A DNA stretch of 64,000 nt. Source: Enterobacteriaceae bacterium. Its GTDB lineage: Bacteria > Pseudomonadota > Gammaproteobacteria > Enterobacterales > Enterobacteriaceae. A program made the position numbers and the translations under genes. This document shows, one piece after another, positions 60,201 to 64,000 of this stretch; the stretch's first letter is position 1, and each line of letters begins with the position of its first letter. The stretch is taken from positions 620,001 to 684,000 of the forward strand of contig CABIZV010000001.1 in NCBI GenBank assembly GCA_902363335.1, written 5' to 3'. The notes under the pieces were generated by a model. The model made no database searches and had not been told where the DNA came from. It saw nothing but the letters and a program-made list of their open reading frames with translations.

Positions 60201-62142
60201 CATTACCCGTACCGGCGGCGCCGACACCACGCTGGTCAACGACGGCACCCTGCTGGCGCAAAACGGCTACAGCGCCATCACGGTGGATCAGTCCGGCACC
60301 ACCAATGCCCACCAGTGGTTTATCAACTCGGAAACCGGCGTTATCAGCGGTACTAACCCACAGACGCCGCTGGTGTCGATGGGACGCGGCTACAATTTCG
60401 CCAACGAAGGCACCATCAGCGTACAGGGTGATAACGCGGTGGGCATCAGCGGCGCAACCACCTCTTACACCCAGTATCTGGTCAATAGCGGCACCCTGAA
60501 CGTCGGTACTGAAGAGGGTCAGACTGACGGCAGCAACGGCACCGGGCTGGTCGGTATGCAGGGCAACGGCAAAGGTACGGTGATTAACAACGCCGCCGAC
60601 GGGGTGATTAACATCTATGCCGATGACTCATATGCCTTTGGCGGCACCACGCAGCGGATTATCAATAACGGCGAAGTCAACCTGCTGTGCGACACAGGTT
60701 GTGGCCTTTATGCGCCAGGCACCAAAGGAATACAGAACGACCATGACGGCACCACCGATGTCAGCGTGACGGCGGCCTCCACCGCACCTTCACAGGGAAC
60801 CGTACCGACCGCACCAACCGAAAGCGGACTGCAAAGCGTGAGCGGCTATACCGTCGGCACAAATGCCGACGGCAGCGCGGGCGTGCTGACAGCCAGCAAT
60901 GTGCAACTCAGCGACGTTAACGTGAATACCGGCTTTACCGCAGGCACCGACGCCACCACCATGACCTTCGATAACGTGGTGACCGGCAGCAACATTCAGG
61001 GAGCGGATACCATCACCTCGACCTCCGTGGTGTGGACCGCACAGGGCAGCAACGATGCCAGCGGCAACGTTGACGTTACCATGACCAAGAACGCCTACGT
61101 CGATGTGGCGACCGATAATACTGTCAACAGCGTCGCTTCAGCGCTTGATGCCGGTTATACCAACAACGAGCTGTACACCAGTCTGAACGTCAGCACCACG
61201 GCGGAGCTGAACAATGCGCTCAAGCAAATAAGCGGCGGTAAAGCCACCAGCGTATTTAATGAAGCCAGAATGCTCAGTAACCGCTTTGACATGCTGACCA
61301 ATGCCGCTCCGGTGCAGAAAAACGGTCTGGCAATGAACCTGATTGCCAAAGATGACCCGCGTGCGGAGCTGGGTAAAAATACCCAGTACGATATGCTGGC
61401 ACTGCGTCAGAAGCTGGAATTGACCAGCAGCCAGTCCATCTCGCTGGAATACGGTATTGCCCGACTCGATGGCGACAACAGCACGCTCGCCGGAGATAAC
61501 AGCATCACGGGCGGTTATAGCCAGTTCTTTGGCCTGAAACATGAAATGGCTTTCGAAAACGGTCTCAGCTGGAACAACGACCTGCGCTACGATATGCATG
61601 ACCTCGATAGTAATCGCGCTATTTCATATAACGGCGTGAGCAAATCTGCCGATAGCAGCGTGCGTCAGCAGTACATGGAATTGCGTAGCAGCGCGGCGAA
61701 GAAATTTGAGCTAACTGAAGGACTGACGGTAACACCCTATGCTGGCGTTAAACTGCGCCATACCGTGGAGGACGGGTATAACGAACGTAACGCGGGCGAT
61801 TTTAACCTGACGATGAACAGCGGTAGTGAAACCGCCGTAGACGGCATTGCTGGTCTGAAGCTGAACTATGCGAGTGAAAACGGCTGGAGCGCCATGGCCA
61901 CGCTGGAAGGCGGCCCAAACCTGAGCTACGCGAAAAGCCAGCGCAGCGCCTCTTTGCAGGGCGCTATCGGGCAGAAGTTTAACGTTGACGATGGTCAGAA
62001 AGGCGGTGGCGTAAACAGTCTGGGCACGGTAGGAGTGAAATACAGCAGCAAAGATCACGCTCTGGCAATGGAAGCCTTCCACTGGAAAGAGGATGGCATC
62101 AGCGATAAGGGTATGATGATGAACTACAAACTCAGCTTCTGA
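57205..62142 (+). CDS. BigA/YdbA-type autotransporter adhesin
   Basis: 1645 residues. A signal peptide (MKKGKRFLSICITLALGSSNVYA) is followed by a short cysteine-bearing region, a membrane-like stretch WALSGIAALTAGVAIAI, a histidine patch, and a PPDDGG repeat linker near 98-125. Residues 250-1260 are an Asn/Gly/Thr-rich passenger with many GTINV, NQGTINL and ISGD-type beta-helix repeats. The last 270 residues form a type V beta-barrel ending YKLSF with terminal phenylalanine. Organisation follows Salmonella BigA and E. coli YdbA, not their usual genomic place. It would be surface-exposed and adhesive. AAAGGA precedes the ATG; two terminators follow. Confidence 0.88.
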   Translation: MKKGKRFLSICITLALGSSNVYAEELSTPDSLCQKDTSELNKTQKDRQSKECQPQSEDLTDNNWGWALSGIAALTAGVAIAIDNNGSGSFHHHNSSSNNDGDDVTPPDDGGNVTPPDDDGGITPPDTGITQYNNNVTLDRGAKTLTFGVVTLDEQSWNDVTFSYVQDGDNYILTAPDGRTLVINKKYVTSDDNAVMEGTQGSTGYYWKYDSQGKFWFASDGTTVISGDGQSNSIDNDSIVAGKGSIGTLISGDDTQNTLNGDISASDGATGAVISGDNTTTTVNGDIYASGGATGLYVSGNDAAVSNNGSITAVDLNSVGVAIAGANASFSNSGTIDSSLDGTGVSISGDDATVMLDGTVNVHGAKAEDGSYPGATGVSITGDRSTTTITGDMALTATEAESASTGTLTGLSVTGNDNNVTLNGALAINSETSYFTTEGISVSGSGNNVQVNGGVDLNTTQSDVSESHLNTAINVTGDNTVSISGSSSVNMKNAQGTVVMLANVADGGTLRLNADSILDITLSPVTSSRFNVYGIITATGNGSTIDNQGIINLSGNTTIATAYDGATISNSGTINELSPSQSDFVQSDLLVAGQGGVARNSKGGTINITSEGTPYYHGGANIFPVRWYGDTSYAMLATNYGQVENQDGATINLNGAGLYGVAASQGTASNAGTINVDGFIPTVDENGNITGKTFWQYNDLATISAGVVVGSTDRGYGDASGLNTGTINVNNEGFGMLALSGGTVTNQGTINLTADDGVTASASNQLIGMGVINGGMAINDQTGVININADYGQAFYNDGSGVILNYGQINLNGSELADDDSHMGSQPTNEYLLPDIITSAGQTQTLDSATGFASLTTGGANYGNVTLNGDLRALYWLWNEGADSVLNVNGDITVAQGLENQGSLTADTITTASNVYNRAGATMSVDTLSAPQFFNEGDFSGTVTTGGSYTSNLVNSGTMSVTQDGNAVFSGTASIYNQAGATITNSAQAVTGGENTLIHITRTGGADTTLVNDGTLLAQNGYSAITVDQSGTTNAHQWFINSETGVISGTNPQTPLVSMGRGYNFANEGTISVQGDNAVGISGATTSYTQYLVNSGTLNVGTEEGQTDGSNGTGLVGMQGNGKGTVINNAADGVINIYADDSYAFGGTTQRIINNGEVNLLCDTGCGLYAPGTKGIQNDHDGTTDVSVTAASTAPSQGTVPTAPTESGLQSVSGYTVGTNADGSAGVLTASNVQLSDVNVNTGFTAGTDATTMTFDNVVTGSNIQGADTITSTSVVWTAQGSNDASGNVDVTMTKNAYVDVATDNTVNSVASALDAGYTNNELYTSLNVSTTAELNNALKQISGGKATSVFNEARMLSNRFDMLTNAAPVQKNGLAMNLIAKDDPRAELGKNTQYDMLALRQKLELTSSQSISLEYGIARLDGDNSTLAGDNSITGGYSQFFGLKHEMAFENGLSWNNDLRYDMHDLDSNRAISYNGVSKSADSSVRQQYMELRSSAAKKFELTEGLTVTPYAGVKLRHTVEDGYNERNAGDFNLTMNSGSETAVDGIAGLKLNYASENGWSAMATLEGGPNLSYAKSQRSASLQGAIGQKFNVDDGQKGGGVNSLGTVGVKYSSKDHALAMEAFHWKEDGISDKGMMMNYKLSF

Positions 62143-62154
62143 TCGTCATCAATC

Positions 62155-62174
62155 ACCACCTCCCAGGAGGTGGT
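62155..62174 (+). terminator. First hairpin after the autotransporter
   Basis: ACCACCTCC and GGAGGTGGT pair around CA, followed by TTTAAAT. Confidence 0.65.
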
Positions 62175-62188
62175 TTAAATGGGACAAC

Positions 62189-62220
62189 AAAAGGCCCATC
62201 GTGAAAACGATGGGCCTTTT
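62189..62220. terminator. Bidirectional terminator, autotransporter and ynfA
   Basis: AAAAGGCCCATCGT and ACGATGGGCCTTTT pair perfectly around GAAA, giving a U-tract in both directions. Confidence 0.9.
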
Positions 62221-62248
62221 CACACCGTCCGAGGCCAGAGTTAACGCC

Positions 62249-62575
62249 TTAGGTGCGTCCCCAGCCCGCGACAATAATCAACATGCCGCATAGCGCGACC
62301 GCCGCCCCCAGCCAGTCATAGGTCGTAAGCTTTTCGCCTTCAACTACTCGCAGCCACAGCAACGCGGTAAAGATATACACGCCGCCATAAGCGGCATAGA
62401 CACGCCCACTAGCAGCCGGATGCAACGTCAGCAACCAAACGAACATAGCCAGGGCAAGCCCGGCGGGTATCAGCAATAGCGGCGTTGCCCCGCGCTTCAA
62501 CCAAAGCCACGGTAAGTAACATCCAATGATTTCGCACAAAGCGGTCGCAAAAAACAGCAGTGAGGTTTTTAACAT
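62249..62575 (-). CDS. ynfA: YnfA, UPF0060 small membrane transporter
   Basis: 108 residues, identical in length to E. coli YnfA. Four hydrophobic helices; LFFATALCEIIGCYLPWLWL and TLHPAASGRVYAAYGGVYI are diagnostic. It resembles small multidrug resistance proteins and has been reported to work as an efflux pump. In K-12 ynfA lies directly beside rspA; here the autotransporter separates them. Confidence 0.95.
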   Translation of the reverse strand: MLKTSLLFFATALCEIIGCYLPWLWLKRGATPLLLIPAGLALAMFVWLLTLHPAASGRVYAAYGGVYIFTALLWLRVVEGEKLTTYDWLGAAVALCGMLIIVAGWGRT

Positions 62576-62726
62576 TTTGTCGCATCGTCACAATAAGCGT
62601 GGCGCTATCATACACATAACATATACGGAATCGACCACACATCTGTTGCCGGTATGACGACCGTAAGAGATGTAGTAAACTAATTGGCAGGAGTCATTGC
62701 ATTCACCACATCAAAGGAACCCGCAA

Positions 62727-63068
62727 ATGAAAATGAAACCTGGCAAACGCCTGTGCCTGACGGTAATGTTTGCGCTGGGTGCCATCGTGTACACCGCCAC
62801 TGCATCCGCTGCCACCAACAAATTGATTATTGAGTCTGGCGATAGTGCACAAAGTCGCCAGGAAGCGGCGATGGATAAGGAACAGTGGAATGATACGCGC
62901 CAACTGCGTCAGAAGGTCAACAAACGTGCCGAGAAAGAGTGGGACAAAGCCGACGTTGCTTTTGATGCGCGTGATAAGTGCCAGCAAAGCCCCAATATTA
63001 ACGCCTACTGGGAACCGAACACGCTGCGTTGTCTTGACCGCTCGACCGGTCGCACGATTAACCCATAG
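62727..63068 (+). CDS. ynfB: YnfB, DUF1283 exported protein
   Basis: 113 residues from ATG 62727, as in E. coli. Signal peptide ends ATASAA; the mature part starts TNKLIIESGDSAQSRQEAAM and includes the conserved CQQSPNINAYWEPNTLRCL with two cysteines likely to form a disulfide. Periplasmic, function unknown. Divergent from ynfA. Confidence 0.93.
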   Translation: MKMKPGKRLCLTVMFALGAIVYTATASAATNKLIIESGDSAQSRQEAAMDKEQWNDTRQLRQKVNKRAEKEWDKADVAFDARDKCQQSPNINAYWEPNTLRCLDRSTGRTINP

Positions 63069-63101
63069 TGTTATCAGGGCGCCGCTGGCGCCCTTTTCAT
63101 T

Positions 63102-63812
63102 TTAGTAGTACTCAATACTGTTCTTAATCGTATAACGCTGAGTCACCGGCGGTTTTGCGGTTTCATCGACAATCTGCAGCTCACAATTCAATGGGTTGTT
63201 ATATTTGTCGTAGTCACAATTCTGCGTGACGTTGCCAATCGGCTGTTTATTGAGCAAACTCACCGCGGTGTAATCAAGCTTCTTACGCGCATCCTGCGAA
63301 GGCGTTGAGATGACCGACAGCGTTTTATCCTTTATGGTCGAGGTTTTTCCTAACGGATAGCCCTCGCTATCATAGCGGTATTCCACCAGACTCTCTTTAC
63401 CTACCGCCTTCACCACAAAGCCATTGTCATCCGTTTCCCACGCCACGCCGGCGGCAGGAAACTCAGCAAGCTGACATTTGCCCTGCAAACGCACCCGTTT
63501 TTCATGGGTGACGCCATCCACATAATAATTTGCATCGAGCACTAACAGCGCGCCGGTGTCCTCTTCAATATTGTGAAATTCGAGTAAATCGAAACATCCC
63601 TCAGCAGACAACTGCCCGCTCACCCGTTTGGCCACCTCACCTTTTTCGTTTAAGAGCGTCTGGCTGAAATCTTTGACCGGGCCGCGCAGGGGATCGAAAT
63701 CAAACTCATTAGAGAAGCTGGCCATTTCCGGGGTGAACGCGGCGGGGGTATCGTTGTTATCACAGCCGCTAAGTATCGCCATCATTGACGCCACATAAAT
63801 CAATTTCTTCAC
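63102..63812 (-). CDS. ynfC: YnfC lipoprotein, UPF0257
   Basis: 236 residues from GTG 63812, the E. coli length. The signal VKKLIYVASMMAILSGC has a lipobox with lipidated cysteine near residue 17; the mature part is polar, with VSGQLSAEGCFDLLEFHN and NCDYDKYNNPLNCEL blocks. An envelope lipoprotein of unknown function. Longer frames to 63842 would spoil the signal. Confidence 0.92.
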   Translation of the reverse strand: MKKLIYVASMMAILSGCDNNDTPAAFTPEMASFSNEFDFDPLRGPVKDFSQTLLNEKGEVAKRVSGQLSAEGCFDLLEFHNIEEDTGALLVLDANYYVDGVTHEKRVRLQGKCQLAEFPAAGVAWETDDNGFVVKAVGKESLVEYRYDSEGYPLGKTSTIKDKTLSVISTPSQDARKKLDYTAVSLLNKQPIGNVTQNCDYDKYNNPLNCELQIVDETAKPPVTQRYTIKNSIEYY

Positions 63813-63916
63813 ACCGCATTCCTGTTTCGGGAGTTTTCTCAATCATATTAGTAAATACAATTGTTTACACTATCACTGCTATACTTTTTATTCGTCTACG
63901 GAAAATGGAGCCTTTC

Positions 63917-64000
63917 ATGAGAAAATCACGTTGGTTACTGGCGCTACTGGTTGTGGGCTCCCTGCCCGCACTCGCAGCCGTACCGGATTCCTGCGAACGC
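63917..64000 (+). CDS. ynfD: YnfD, DUF1161 exported protein (5' end only)
   Basis: The frame from ATG 63917 encodes a signal peptide (MRKSRWLLALLVVGSLPALA) followed by AVPDSCER and runs off the window. Position after ynfC and the DSCER start of the mature protein match E. coli YnfD. Periplasmic; function unknown. GGAGCC lies 6 bases upstream. Confidence 0.82.
   Translation, partial: MRKSRWLLALLVVGSLPALAAVPDSCER

Noticed and set aside
57493..62082. Many long frames antisense to the autotransporter
   Set aside because: The repetitive GC-rich passenger coding pattern creates them; none has a credible start or domain.

Overview
The window comes from a bacterial chromosome of the family Enterobacteriaceae. 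Gene order from about 19.3 kb rightwards follows the E. coli K-12 terminus region (yneE-uxaB-yneG-glsB-sad-ptrR, sotB-marC-marRAB-eamA-ydeE, mgtS-dcp-ydfG-rspR, ydfI-rspA-ynfA-ynfB-ynfC-ynfD). The proteins resemble their K-12 counterparts closely but are not identical, and the extra clusters argue against E. coli itself. A Citrobacter-like or related genus is my best guess; no rRNA or other decisive marker lies in the window.

Layout. (1) 0-11.1 kb is a purine/urate redox cluster: the 3' end of ssnA, the ygfS and uacF iron-sulfur proteins (minus strand), a divergent NCS2 urate/xanthine-type permease, a 38-codon ORF, a selenocysteine formate dehydrogenase H (in-frame UGA at codon 140 with its hairpin), and a two-gene molybdenum hydroxylase whose molybdopterin and FAD subunits are fused. 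Sigma-54-like promoter sequences precede both the permease-fdhF operon and the hydroxylase operon. (2) 11.4-16.4 kb holds digH, an HAAAP-family amino acid transporter, a cfa paralogue and a divergent AraC-type regulator. (3) 16.4-18.8 kb is an accessory patch: a pair of inverted DnaA boxes, a broken gene, a 489-residue DUF218 protein with a long polar N-terminus, and a 32-residue membrane protein. (4) 18.9-26.5 kb is the conserved yneE-to-ptrR block. (5) 26.4-35.5 kb is a ten-gene carbohydrate-acid catabolic cluster around a divergent promoter with an 18-bp perfect palindrome: DeoR-type regulator, PdxA2-like dehydrogenase and DUF1537 kinase on the left; Fe-alcohol dehydrogenase, DapA/NanA-type aldolase, TerC protein, sialidase-fold protein, YhcH/NanQ-type protein and SLC13-type permease on the right. 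Its substrate cannot be read from sequence, and it is the strongest candidate here for an undescribed pathway. (6) 35.6-42.2 kb is phzF-like, sotB, marC, marRAB, eamA, ydeE. (7) 42.2-42.8 kb is a 162-bp tandem repeat, about four copies, made from a whole convergent intergenic region plus the 3' ends of both flanking genes. (8) 42.8-50.5 kb has a MetE-like protein, a rhodanese with an FtrA-like regulator, mgtS with a probable antisense-oriented sRNA (MgrR-like) and a 56-codon ORF, dcp, ydfG, rspR and a universal stress protein. (9) 50.7-56.6 kb is a hexuronate operon (rspA-uxaC-transporter-ydfI) that on its own can take D-glucuronate to 2-keto-3-deoxygluconate. (10) 57.2-62.1 kb is a large BigA/YdbA-type autotransporter between rspA and ynfA, behind a very AT-rich leader; ynfA, ynfB, ynfC and the start of ynfD close the window.

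How the parts work together. The left cluster couples purine import and oxidation to formate-linked electron transfer. The centre and right clusters feed sugar acids towards KDG or triose phosphate. The mar region gives drug and stress responses, and the mgtS locus answers to magnesium limitation. No CRISPR array, rRNA, tRNA, intact insertion sequence or prophage was seen.
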